A DNA stretch of 41,136 nucleotides from a virus. Positions 8,138-15,800 of the stretch are shown here, one piece after another. The first letter of the stretch is position 1. Each line of letters begins with the position of its first letter. The stretch covers positions 1 through 41,136 of the IMG/VR virus record IMGVR_UViG_3300042691_030165. One strand, 5' to 3'. The translations under genes and the position numbers were made by a program. Below the pieces are notes generated by a model. It was not told where the DNA came from. It saw only the letters and a list, made by a program, of their open reading frames with translations, and made no database searches.

Positions 8138-10375
8138 CTATTTAAGTAATTTAAGGATGTCTCTTCTTAACTCGGGATTATTATAAGCAAGTTTAATTAA
8201 ACTATTCCTATTAGCAGATAAATCTAAAGAAGCTTTTTTACCCTTGCTTTCTTTTAGCATACCACTTAACTCCTTAACACCTTTTAACATCTCATTAAAT
8301 TTCTCTTCATCAAATTTACCATCTTTAGTAAATTCTTTAAATATCTCAACGATATGTGGGTCAACAGTTAAAGCATTCTCAAATTTTTCTTTTACTAGGC
8401 TATCAATTTCTTTGTCTTGATTTTTCTCTTCAGCACCTTTTTTATTCATTTTCTTTTTAAGACCTTCCCATGTCTTAACTGCCCATTCGTGATCTGCATC
8501 CTCAGTATCACTAAATTTTTTCTTTAAAGTTTTGAAAGTAATACTTTTATCTTGAGGAGTCTTAAATTTTTCGTTTTTAAACTTACTCTCTAGACTTTCA
8601 TTCTCTTTTCTTATTTTACCCATAGCTTCCAATAATACTTTAGCATCACTAGGTGATATGTTAGGAGTATCTTCTTCTACTCTCATAGGTCTCTTTTTAG
8701 GTCTTTTTTTAGGTTTAGGTTTTGATCTAGACCTACTTCTACTTCTTCTATCATCCTCATAATCATCATCTTCGTCTTCATCCTCGTCCTCATCTTCATC
8801 ATAATCATAGGAAGGTTTCTTTTTGCTTCCAGCTTGTTCTATTAGTTTCTCTTGTAGTCTAGTTAAAGCATTCGGACTTAAATTCACAATTCTTTTTTCG
8901 AGTTCTTTCTGTGAAGTTATATTTGCGATTTGATTAAGGTCTGGCTGTCTATTCCCAAAAAGTTCATCCTCAAAATCTAATTCTTCTTCTTCTTTAGGTT
9001 CTTCTTTCTTTTCTTCCTTAACTTCTTCTATATCTTCCATAGAATGTCTTAAATCTTTCAATTTATCTGTAGCCCAGCTATCGCCCTCTTCTTCCATATC
9101 CAACATTTCTTTAACAGTAACTCTTTTTCCATCAGGTGTTTTAAATTTTTTACCTTTAGTTTCGGTTAATAATGTTTTTTGGCGAGTATATTTACTAGCC
9201 ATATAATCTTCTTTTTTTTCTTCCAATAATTTTTTAGCTCTTTGTTTATCTTCTGGATCGCTATCGTCATCCTCAGAGATTTTTACTAATTCGTCTATTG
9301 TTAAGTCGTCACCTAGTAAATCATCTTCAAATTTCTCATCCTTATAAAATTCTTTCATGCCTGAAATAGCTGATTCAGATTTCCCTATTTCTTTATATTT
9401 ATGTTCCGTTTCTATTTTTTTAGTTACTTCTTCTTTCTTTTCATTAAATTTTTGCAGAAGTTCATCTCTTTTCTTGCCTTCAGGAGTTTCTTTAAACTTT
9501 TTATATACAGAATAAGAAAGTACAGCTGCTGCACCTAAAGCAAAAGGACTTAAAACAACAGCAGCAGCTTTACCCCCAACAGCTAAAGCAAAACTACCAA
9601 TAGAACTTAACAACCCACCACCAGCAGCCGTAGCACCAACAGCCGTAGATGCACTACTACCCCCAACAAAAGTAGCTACTACATGACTTAGTAAACCAGC
9701 TCCAACAGCTACTGTTGCAGTTCCTACCTCATTAGGTATCTCAGGTGGTTTAACTAAGGCTGCTAATCTAGAAAGACCCAAGTCTTCAAAAGTCTCACTT
9801 AATGCTCTTTTTACACCTTTCCCTAGCAAACCCTCAGCAGCTTTTTTATATTCTTCATCTACTAATCCTGTAGCTTCTTGTATTTTTTTACGATAAGCTT
9901 CTTCTTGTGCAGGTCTTAGTTTTTCATCTAGATATTCTTCAAAAGCAGCACGATCTCTAGGATTAGTAATATCTTTACCACTACTCTTGAATTTGGATAT
10001 TTCCCCCTCAACATCTTTTTGCAACCTTTTAGCAATATTATGTTCTACTTTTGTATTCTCTTTTTTACCAGTATCAGATTTCTTGTATTCCTCAGTAACT
10101 TTTTTAACAATAGCCTTCGCCCATATCTTATCATCACTAGCTAGTTCTAATACACGATCAAACCCGATTAAATTACTAGTCTCGGGATTCTTCCATTTAC
10201 GGTCTTTTGCAAAATCTTTTAATTTACTGCTATCATCAGCAACTACTATTCTTATTGCCGAGGCTCTCAGTTCAGGATTTACATATGCAACTCTAATAAG
10301 TTTCTTGTCCATAGCACTTAAAGGTCGTGCTAAGACAATTTGCTTATCTTCATCTATTGTGCCTCTATAAGTCAT
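8138..10375 (-). CDS. Large charged protein with glycine-rich hydrophobic segment, acidic/Arg-Ser tract and N-P-E-L-R ends
   Basis: No known family. The 745-residue protein has, in order: an N-terminal motif LIRVAYVNPELRASAI (residues 26-41); a T-I/W-A type repeat at about 60-95; a Gly/Ala-rich hydrophobic stretch at about 217-292 that could insert in a membrane; further repeats at about 349-395 and 408-448; an acidic run (residues 523-542, mostly D and E) followed at once by alternating Arg-Ser and Lys-Pro (543-563); a last repeat at about 602-645; and the C-terminal motif LIKLAYNNPELRRDIL. The start at 10375 has AAAGG nine bases upstream and lies 12 bases after the preceding gene. Sharing of motif and repeat with the 1527-aa protein next door suggests they act together, perhaps inside the virion or during DNA ejection (inference). 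Confidence 0.8.
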   Translation of the reverse strand: MTYRGTIDEDKQIVLARPLSAMDKKLIRVAYVNPELRASAIRIVVADDSSKLKDFAKDRKWKNPETSNLIGFDRVLELASDDKIWAKAIVKKVTEEYKKSDTGKKENTKVEHNIAKRLQKDVEGEISKFKSSGKDITNPRDRAAFEEYLDEKLRPAQEEAYRKKIQEATGLVDEEYKKAAEGLLGKGVKRALSETFEDLGLSRLAALVKPPEIPNEVGTATVAVGAGLLSHVVATFVGGSSASTAVGATAAGGGLLSSIGSFALAVGGKAAAVVLSPFALGAAAVLSYSVYKKFKETPEGKKRDELLQKFNEKKEEVTKKIETEHKYKEIGKSESAISGMKEFYKDEKFEDDLLGDDLTIDELVKISEDDDSDPEDKQRAKKLLEEKKEDYMASKYTRQKTLLTETKGKKFKTPDGKRVTVKEMLDMEEEGDSWATDKLKDLRHSMEDIEEVKEEKKEEPKEEEELDFEDELFGNRQPDLNQIANITSQKELEKRIVNLSPNALTRLQEKLIEQAGSKKKPSYDYDEDEDEDEDEDDDYEDDRRSRSRSRSKPKPKKRPKKRPMRVEEDTPNISPSDAKVLLEAMGKIRKENESLESKFKNEKFKTPQDKSITFKTLKKKFSDTEDADHEWAVKTWEGLKKKMNKKGAEEKNQDKEIDSLVKEKFENALTVDPHIVEIFKEFTKDGKFDEEKFNEMLKGVKELSGMLKESKGKKASLDLSANRNSLIKLAYNNPELRRDILKLLK

Positions 10376-10387
10376 TTTGAGTATCCT

Positions 10388-10867
10388 TTACTTTACTAAA
10401 TCTTTAGCAAGTTCTATTGGATAGCTTTCTAATATCATTTTAGCATAGGGACAATTTACTTCTTTCAAATGAGTCTCTAAAAAAGGTATATGGTCTCTAT
10501 TCTTGCTATATAAATTACAAGCTACCTCTCCTGCTTTTAAAGTCATATCATTTATCGCTTTTAAACAAGCCTTCACTAAATTAGGTTTAAAACCTAATAC
10601 CCCTTCATAGAGTTTAGCTGGCTTATCAAACATCACACACCCTCTTAAAAGAGCTTGTGAATAAGGACAATTCGCTGACTTTGCTCGATACTTAAAAAAA
10701 GTACCTGCCTCAGGGTGCTTTAATTCCAGCCCCCTTGATATATTTGTCATATGTCTTTCTAATTTCTTAGTCGCTGTAGATACATCGTTCTGTATGCCTT
10801 TTGTAAAACCATACATCCCTTCTGCAGCTACTCGACTAATCATTACTTCTCTAGCTAATCTATTCAT
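10388..10867 (-). CDS. Small protein with duplicated F-x(8-9)-N-C-P-Y motif, unknown function
   Basis: The 159-residue protein is not recognised. It is mostly helical by eye and contains two related segments: FFKYRAKSANCPYSQALL (residues 57-74) and FLETHLKEVNCPYAKMIL (129-146), 72 residues apart, so it seems built from an internal duplication around N-C-P-Y. The ATG directly follows the TAA of the upstream 262-aa gene, suggesting coupled translation. It belongs to the left operon that also encodes the large charged proteins. A structural role is likely only by context. Confidence 0.75.
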   Translation of the reverse strand: MNRLAREVMISRVAAEGMYGFTKGIQNDVSTATKKLERHMTNISRGLELKHPEAGTFFKYRAKSANCPYSQALLRGCVMFDKPAKLYEGVLGFKPNLVKACLKAINDMTLKAGEVACNLYSKNRDHIPFLETHLKEVNCPYAKMILESYPIELAKDLVK

Positions 10868-11656
10868 TTACTTATGACCCCCATAGTAAAAATATGATGC
10901 TAAATCTCCTAATATCTGATGAGCATGAGCAATCTTGCTCTCTACCCAATCTTCCATATCCATCCCACTTTGTATCTTTTGACTTAATACACCCAACATA
11001 TCTTGCATTTCACTTATATGTTGTACTGACATATAATTACCATCTACATCAGCCATATTCTCAGAAGCAAATCTCATACCCCTAGCTTTTGATCTACACT
11101 CTAAAGCCTTAGCTTGTAATGCTGTAATCTTATCCCTCACTAGTCTATCAGCTTCATATAAAGCAGAAATACCATTTCTTACAGCTTGTGCTAAACTTTC
11201 AGGTAATACACCATGTTGATCTAAGGTATCTACATCTTGAGCTTCTAATGCTGACTCTAATACAGATGCCATTTCTTCACATTCATCAGCTTGACTTAAC
11301 AACTGATCCATTGTCATGTCAAAATCTAAACTACCAAGTAATTCATCAGCTAATTTACCTTCTTTACTTGCAGTTAAATATCTACCCTTTAATCTAGCAA
11401 TTCTTCTAGATGCAGATTTCATTTTACCTTCATTCACTTCTTCTATTTTACCCTTATACTTATTCCACTTCTTTTTACCTTCAGGACTCATATTTACAGT
11501 AGGGTCTACTGTCTCATCGGTTGTCCATCTACCATATAATTCTTCTGATTCCATATCTGAAGATTCAAATTCTGAGCTATATAAATCAGCACCATAATCA
11601 TGTCTCATCATTAAAGGTTGGGTTAAACTAGCTCTTCTGCGATTGTAATTTCTCAT
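10868..11656 (-). CDS. Helical protein with C-terminal W-x3-K-I-x2-A motif, unknown function
   Basis: The 262-residue protein starts with a basic tail (RNYNRRR), has an acidic and Ser-rich section, then long helices. The C-terminus contains DWVESKIAHAHQILGDLASY, a pattern (W-x3-K-I-x2-A-x3-L-x6-Y) that I have seen at the ends of small proteins of large phages; no biochemical function follows from it. The start at 11656 has AAAGGAG nine bases upstream, and its ATG overlaps the TGA stop of the previous gene. A start or stop overlap at both ends places it in the middle of a tightly coupled set with the cysteine peptidase upstream. Confidence 0.75.
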   Translation of the reverse strand: MRNYNRRRASLTQPLMMRHDYGADLYSSEFESSDMESEELYGRWTTDETVDPTVNMSPEGKKKWNKYKGKIEEVNEGKMKSASRRIARLKGRYLTASKEGKLADELLGSLDFDMTMDQLLSQADECEEMASVLESALEAQDVDTLDQHGVLPESLAQAVRNGISALYEADRLVRDKITALQAKALECRSKARGMRFASENMADVDGNYMSVQHISEMQDMLGVLSQKIQSGMDMEDWVESKIAHAHQILGDLASYFYYGGHK

Positions 11657-11901
11657 TTTATTTTTCTCCTTTGTTCAGCTTCTTTACTCGCTGATTCAAA
11701 GTCTTCAAAGATGTATGGGTTTCTTTTATATATAACTCCTATATCACTTATTTTCATAAATAAAATAAATTTTATAAAGGAGCTAAAGTGGATGATGTTT
11801 TCTACATCACTTTGACTTTTAGCATCTAAAACTAACCAAAATTCTTGATTTAAGTTAATTTTATTTTTCTGTGGCTTAGAAAATAAACCACATATAGACA
11901 C
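11653..11901 (-). CDS. Small basic hypothetical protein (GTG start)
   Basis: This 82-residue frame starts with GTG overlapping the last base of the TAG stop of the cysteine peptidase gene, and ends with a TGA overlapping the ATG of the next gene. This tight fit is the main support, since the Shine-Dalgarno is weak (AAGAGA). The protein has one hydrophobic stretch (IIHFSSFIKFILFM) and a charged C-terminus. No family recognised. A shorter product cannot be excluded. Confidence 0.55.
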   Translation of the reverse strand: MSICGLFSKPQKNKINLNQEFWLVLDAKSQSDVENIIHFSSFIKFILFMKISDIGVIYKRNPYIFEDFESASKEAEQRRKIK

Positions 11902-12461
11902 TAGAATCGTCTCTTTCGTAAGGAAGCCATTATTTGACGACCTTCAGGAGAAATCTCATTATCAACCATTAAAGCTGACCTACGAATTAAATATCCATTG
12001 TATTTTTCATACCATTTACTATAAAATTCTTTTGCATCTATTATTCTTACTGTTTCTTCAGGATCAGGAATATTAGAATCAGCTACATATACATCTAAAC
12101 CCCCACCTTCTCTTTCAACAACATCAAACACTAAAGAAGCATGACTCCATTCACGACCTTCAGGATTCCAACCTATTAACACAGGTTTACCTGCATCAGT
12201 CCATTCTTTTACTTGTTTTACTGTTGAAGGGGTAACTAAAGTACCTCTACACCCATAATGTTGTACACAAGCTAAAACTGATTCCCATGAAGCACCCGTC
12301 ATTGGTCTTGCACCTATGACTTCATTTACCTCATCTTCATTGCATTTTACACCTAAAGCATTTAATGCCATAGCTGTTGATGCTGCTACACATGAAAATT
12401 GTGTTCTTTGACGAATAGGATTTACATTTGCTTTAGCTATCCTACGATTGAAAGTATACAT
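11901..12461 (-). CDS. Papain-like cysteine peptidase, C39-like
   Basis: The 186-residue protein shows the layout of a papain-like/C39-type cysteine peptidase: QRTQFSCVAASTAMALNALG with the probable nucleophile Cys24 and a Gln just before it for the oxyanion hole, then EWSHASLVFDV with the probable catalytic His107, then VADSN with Asp128/Asn130 as third member. C39-like domains cleave leader or precursor peptides, and phage versions could process virion proteins or help lysis; the substrate here is unknown. There is no signal peptide, so it acts in the cytoplasm or in the particle. AAGGAG seven bases before the ATG gives a good start. It is the first gene of the leftward operon, behind the divergent control region at 12462-12574, which suggests strong late expression together with the structural genes. 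Confidence 0.75.
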   Translation of the reverse strand: MYTFNRRIAKANVNPIRQRTQFSCVAASTAMALNALGVKCNEDEVNEVIGARPMTGASWESVLACVQHYGCRGTLVTPSTVKQVKEWTDAGKPVLIGWNPEGREWSHASLVFDVVEREGGGLDVYVADSNIPDPEETVRIIDAKEFYSKWYEKYNGYLIRRSALMVDNEISPEGRQIMASLRKRRF

Positions 12462-12514
12462 TCCGAGTCTCCTTGTCTTTTATATCTTTCTATACCAAAA
12501 TTATTAAAACACTA

Positions 12515-12553
12515 TTGACATATTTATATGTCGTGTGTATAATACAAACACAC
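12515..12553 (+). promoter_or_regulatory. Sigma70-type promoter with operator-like palindromes
   Basis: TTGACA at 12515-12520 and TATAAT at 12538-12543 are separated by exactly 17 bases, a perfect consensus. The spacer contains GACATATTTATATGTC (12517-12532), a palindrome with 7-bp arms and a TT centre that overlaps the -35 box. A second dyad, GTGTGT (12533-12538) and ACACAC (12548-12553), flanks the -10 box. This is the classic arrangement for repression. It would drive the gene at 12575 and suggests early transcription by host polymerase. Confidence 0.85.
12521..12528 (-). promoter_or_regulatory. TATAAATA element, late-promoter-like
   Basis: On the minus strand the spacer of the plus promoter reads TATAAATA, the sequence used by late promoters of T4-like phages, about 60 bases upstream of the cysteine peptidase ATG. 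In such AT-rich DNA an 8-mer of this kind can occur by chance, and the phage need not be T4-like, so this is tentative. Confidence 0.35.
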
Positions 12554-12574
12554 TAACCATGAAAGGTTCTACAC

Positions 12575-13528
12575 ATGAAAATGACAAATAAAATAGCGAT
12601 TGAACTATTCGCTATAGGTAGTAAAAATGATTATACCTTTATTCGTGATACCCTATTCCCAGCTTTAACTAAAGAATGTGGTGTCCCCTTTATCCTTAAT
12701 GGATACCTTACCCTTGAAAAAAAAGAAAATATTAAACCACCTCCATCTACAGGTGCTTTCTTTATTTATACTGATGCCTGCAAATTGCCTCTCTCTATAA
12801 ATAAAATGGTATCTGAACAAGTCTCTAAACTTAATGTCCCTGCTGTCTTTTCTACATCTAAAGATGCTGTTGAAATTAAAAATCATATCTATGAATCTAT
12901 CCCTCCTTTCTCTGTTTACTGTGAAACCTCTAAACTTTTGAAAAAAGATTCTATTCCTAGAGTTTTTTCTTTTGATGATTTTCTAAATTTAATCCTAGAA
13001 GAAAAAGAGAAAGCACTTGATTTTTTCCCTTGTGATGAAATTTATAACAATAAAACACATACCGATACTCTCTTTAAGTATATTCAACAAAAAGTTGAAA
13101 CTCTATGCACTAAAGAATTAGTCCTTACCCCCCATTGCTTATTGAATTACTTTAAAGATATTCCTTTCTTAATAACTCAAGAGCCTGATAATCCTTTTTC
13201 TCTTCAACTTATTCAAAATTGGCTTTATGCTGTTGTAAAGCATTTTGGGGATAATAAAGACTTTTCTTTTTATTCTGATATGTATTTTCGTCATTTTGAA
13301 ATCCCCTTAACACCTATACATACCCAGTATTTAATCTCTTTACTCCCTAACTACAAGCCAAAAGATATTACTTATTTTTTAGATGTAGATGGTTTTAGTC
13401 TTACTTATACTGATGGGGTTTCTTTAAATATCAAAGAAATCTCTACTAATAATTTAACGACTGATGGTTCTTTCTCTATTGAGTCTACAAACCTCAATAA
13501 AATCTTCAATTTATCCCTTAACCCTTGA
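12575..13528 (+). CDS. Unknown protein, distant paralogue of the next gene
   Basis: The 317-residue protein has no motif I can name. Its N-terminal part looks like an alpha/beta fold: AIELFAIGSKNDYTFIRDTL, then AFFIYTDACKLPLSINKMVS (residues 61-80) and KLNVPAVFSTS (85-95). This follows the same order as the DUF2325-like segment of the gene at 13595 (VILMKDMASHALRIWSKK, LNIPMIET). The C-terminal ~50 residues (FLDVDGFSLTYTDGVSLNIK and so on) also resemble the end of that protein. AAAGG lies eight bases before the ATG. A perfect sigma70-type promoter with palindromes precedes it, and the next gene has a related promoter. Expression is therefore probably early. Function unknown. Confidence 0.75.
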   Translation: MKMTNKIAIELFAIGSKNDYTFIRDTLFPALTKECGVPFILNGYLTLEKKENIKPPPSTGAFFIYTDACKLPLSINKMVSEQVSKLNVPAVFSTSKDAVEIKNHIYESIPPFSVYCETSKLLKKDSIPRVFSFDDFLNLILEEKEKALDFFPCDEIYNNKTHTDTLFKYIQQKVETLCTKELVLTPHCLLNYFKDIPFLITQEPDNPFSLQLIQNWLYAVVKHFGDNKDFSFYSDMYFRHFEIPLTPIHTQYLISLLPNYKPKDITYFLDVDGFSLTYTDGVSLNIKEISTNNLTTDGSFSIESTNLNKIFNLSLNP

Positions 13529-13556
13529 CAGAAATAACTGTATTTGATACAAATAC
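13525..13556 (+). promoter_or_regulatory. Second promoter with palindrome, related to the one at 12515
   Basis: TTGACA at 13525-13530 overlaps the stop codon of the 12575 gene, followed after 17 bases by TACAAA (13548-13553) with a TG extension. GTATTTGATACAAATAC (13540-13556) is a palindrome with 7-bp arms centred on the start of the -10 box. The 20 bases ATACAAATACACTAACAATG (13547-13566) match 12542-12561 at 18 positions, so the two promoter regions share ancestry or a common regulator. Confidence 0.7.
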
Positions 13557-13594
13557 ACTAACAATGCGTACCCCCTTAGAAAAAAGGAGCATAT

Positions 13595-14938
13595 ATGAAA
13601 GAAATAGCAAATTTAATGCTAAAAGCAAGTGAAGCCACAGTATCTTTTAACCCTAACAAAGTAATGATTGAGGCTTTAAATACTATTCGAGAAGCTGAAG
13701 ATCGTTTAAGAAAAGACGGTAAATTAAAAGTTTATATTGTAGGTGGTCATCATCCCTTAATTAGAGATAACTGGTTACCCCAAATGAGTGAATCAATCGG
13801 TATTGATTTTATAATGATTGGTCATAAGTTATCCTCTAAAAGAGCAGTGGGATTTATTCCCGAGTGTACTGAAATGGTCATCTTAATGAAAGATATGGCA
13901 AGCCATGCTTTAAGGATTTGGTCAAAGAAAGAAGCTCAAAGATTAAACATTCCTATGATTGAAACTACTCAGAAAGTCTTAAATGCTGTTGATGATATCA
14001 AAAATTGGTCTTCAAGAATATTTGATATTGGTCAAGAACTCAAAAGCAAAAAAGCACTTGAACTACAACAGGCTTTAGAAAGGGGTGAAGAAGTGTCTGC
14101 ACCTACTAAAACTAATGGTAACTACCTTTACTATGACACCTTTAAATCACTTGTAGATAATAATATCTACTCTTATTTTCCATTTCATTCTACTAATGAA
14201 AAAGAGAATAGGGACTTTTGGTTTGATAAAATCAGAACTAATCTTGCTGATAATTATACTTACTATACGGATGAACTTGAAGAATATATGGATAAGTATC
14301 TTGCCGAAATCCGTAAAAAGTGTCCTTTACAACTTAAATCAAAATGGGTTTATTCTTACTTTGATGATAAGACTTTAGATCCTGAAAACCTTAAAAATTC
14401 ATCAAGAGTAAATAACTCTTTTAAAGTTATCTTTAATAGTCGTTTGCCTGATGAATTGAGAAAAGAAGTTGCTGATTTATTACATTTAATTCATGGTGAA
14501 GATCAACCTATAATTAGTGTAGTATCCCATGTAGAAGAGCCCGCTCAAGTTGTTGAAGCTGTTCTTGAAGCTCCTAAACCTACCGAAACTACTGAACCTA
14601 CCGAAACTACTAAAGCTATCGATACACCTAAACCTATCGATACACCTAAACCTATTGAAACTCCTAAACCTATTGAAACTCCTAAACCTATTGAAGATCC
14701 TAAACCTACTGAAACTCCTAAACCTATCGAAACTCCTAAATCTACCGATACAAGTAAAGTTCAAGGTGAGAGAACAGTTGTATTTACTGATTTGTCCCTA
14801 ACCTTAAAGAAAGGGTCTCAAATTCTTTTAAAGCAAGTTAAAGCAAATAAACTTGATCTTACTCAATCACAGGATTTAGATATTTCTATTGATAAGGTAG
14901 AAGACGGTATTTTATACAATGTCTTAATTAAATATTAA
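13595..14938 (+). CDS. DUF2325-like protein with Pro-Thr-rich linker and C-terminal beta domain
   Basis: The 447-residue protein has three parts. Residues 44-130 carry KVYIVGGHHPLIRDNW, then ECTEMVILMKDMASHALRIW and LNIPMIET, an order that resembles DUF2325 ('VGGH...', 'D...SH...K', 'IP') proteins of unknown function. Residues about 327-388 are a low-complexity linker of ~6-residue units of the type P-K-P-I-E-T. The last ~55 residues (TVVFTDLSLTLKKGSQILLK...) look like a small beta domain and resemble the end of the upstream protein. AAAGGAG lies five bases before the ATG, behind its own promoter. The flexible linker suggests that the two end domains bind different partners. DUF2325 assignment is from memory and uncertain. 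Confidence 0.75.
   Translation: MKEIANLMLKASEATVSFNPNKVMIEALNTIREAEDRLRKDGKLKVYIVGGHHPLIRDNWLPQMSESIGIDFIMIGHKLSSKRAVGFIPECTEMVILMKDMASHALRIWSKKEAQRLNIPMIETTQKVLNAVDDIKNWSSRIFDIGQELKSKKALELQQALERGEEVSAPTKTNGNYLYYDTFKSLVDNNIYSYFPFHSTNEKENRDFWFDKIRTNLADNYTYYTDELEEYMDKYLAEIRKKCPLQLKSKWVYSYFDDKTLDPENLKNSSRVNNSFKVIFNSRLPDELRKEVADLLHLIHGEDQPIISVVSHVEEPAQVVEAVLEAPKPTETTEPTETTKAIDTPKPIDTPKPIETPKPIETPKPIEDPKPTETPKPIETPKSTDTSKVQGERTVVFTDLSLTLKKGSQILLKQVKANKLDLTQSQDLDISIDKVEDGILYNVLIKY
14573..14758 (+). repeat. About ten imperfect 18-bp coding repeats (P-K-P-I-E-T linker)
   Basis: Units close to CCTAAACCTATTGAAACT repeat about ten times, encoding P-K-P-I-E-T and variants (IDT, TET, IED). Copies differ at third positions and at single residues. 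The array is in frame and forms the linker of the DUF2325-like protein. Confidence 0.9.
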
Positions 14939-15177
14939 ACCTTCTTCTTTTTCTTACGACCTTTTAAATATTGACTTGGTCTCATATGACAATGCTCTGA
15001 TTTAGGATTAGTGTACTTACAGTAAAGGCTCCAGGAAAGTGCCCATGCCTTACCTACATCATATCCTTTATCAATAAAGAGTTTAGCTTTTTCTTCAACT
15101 TCTTTAGGTAAGTCTTTAGCTTGTCTTTTAAGCATTGCTACACGAATCATTTGTAGCTTTTCTTGTTGTGTGAACAT
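14935..15177 (-). CDS. Small protein with A-W-S-L-Y-C-K-Y-x-N-P motif, unknown
   Basis: The 80-residue protein has a helical start, then WALSWSLYCKYTNPKSEHCH and a C-terminal SQYLKGR followed by a run of Lys. The pattern 'A-x-A-W-S-x-Y-C-K-Y-x-x-P-x-S-x-x-C' with two Cys and His may bind a metal or form a small fold; I recall similar short proteins in other large phages but cannot attach a function. AAAAGG lies eight bases before the ATG. Its stop overlaps the stop of the convergent gene 13595-14938, with no terminator between them. Confidence 0.7.
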   Translation of the reverse strand: MFTQQEKLQMIRVAMLKRQAKDLPKEVEEKAKLFIDKGYDVGKAWALSWSLYCKYTNPKSEHCHMRPSQYLKGRKKKKKV

Positions 15178-15224
15178 AATATAAACCTTTTCTAATTATA
15201 TATACTATCCTCACTATAAATAAA

Positions 15225-15800
15225 TTATACCTTACGAGATTTCTTTCTCCACCCCCACCTATCATTCTTCATCTTATTCTCTCTATTATGTAAATTATAT
15301 GCCATATTCTTTTGTAAAGCATTTAATTTCATATTCCCTTCTACTGTTAAATCACCAGTATCTTTATCTTGCCTTCTTGATGTAAAACCTATTGTTTGAG
15401 GCATAAGTGATTTAATAAGTTTAGGGTCAATAGCATTAATAGAAATATCCCATACCATTTCTAATTCTACACCTTGACAAACACTTAAAGGTTTACCGTC
15501 ATAATCACAAGGTAGCTTTTGTCTAAATAAGCTAATACCTGATCTAGTCTTTAATTCAAGATCAAAAAACCATACAGGCATAGGTGCTTCAGGTCTATCA
15601 AATGCCATAGTGAAATATAAATGTAAATTCTTATCTCCAAAGACAGCTCTACACTTATTCACAATACCCCATTCATGAATAAGGATATATAAGTCATTAG
15701 CTTCTACTAAACGACTTATAAATTCTCTTTCAATTTCTGTAAGGGGAATATATAAAGATAAAGCATTACCCCCACCAAATAAATTAGTATCTTGACTCAT
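15225..15800 (-). CDS. Unknown protein, possible virion protein
   Basis: The 191-residue protein begins MSQDTNLFGGGNALSLYIPL and has alternating hydrophobic segments consistent with a mixed alpha/beta fold (MAFDRPEAPMPVWFFDLEL; GVELEMVWDISINAI). The C-terminus is strongly basic (RENKMKNDRWGWRKKSRK), which could contact nucleic acid. No family recognised. The ATG follows directly after the TAA of the signal-peptide gene upstream, with AAAGG seven bases before it, so the two are probably translated together. The gap between its stop and the next gene contains a short direct repeat, ACTATCCTCACTAT. Confidence 0.7.
   Translation of the reverse strand: MSQDTNLFGGGNALSLYIPLTEIEREFISRLVEANDLYILIHEWGIVNKCRAVFGDKNLHLYFTMAFDRPEAPMPVWFFDLELKTRSGISLFRQKLPCDYDGKPLSVCQGVELEMVWDISINAIDPKLIKSLMPQTIGFTSRRQDKDTGDLTVEGNMKLNALQKNMAYNLHNRENKMKNDRWGWRKKSRKV

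Noticed and set aside
14486-14764. Antisense open frame rich in R-F-R-S repeats opposite the DUF2325-like gene
   Set aside because: It is the shadow of the 18-bp coding repeat on the other strand, has no ribosome binding site and lies entirely inside a supported gene.
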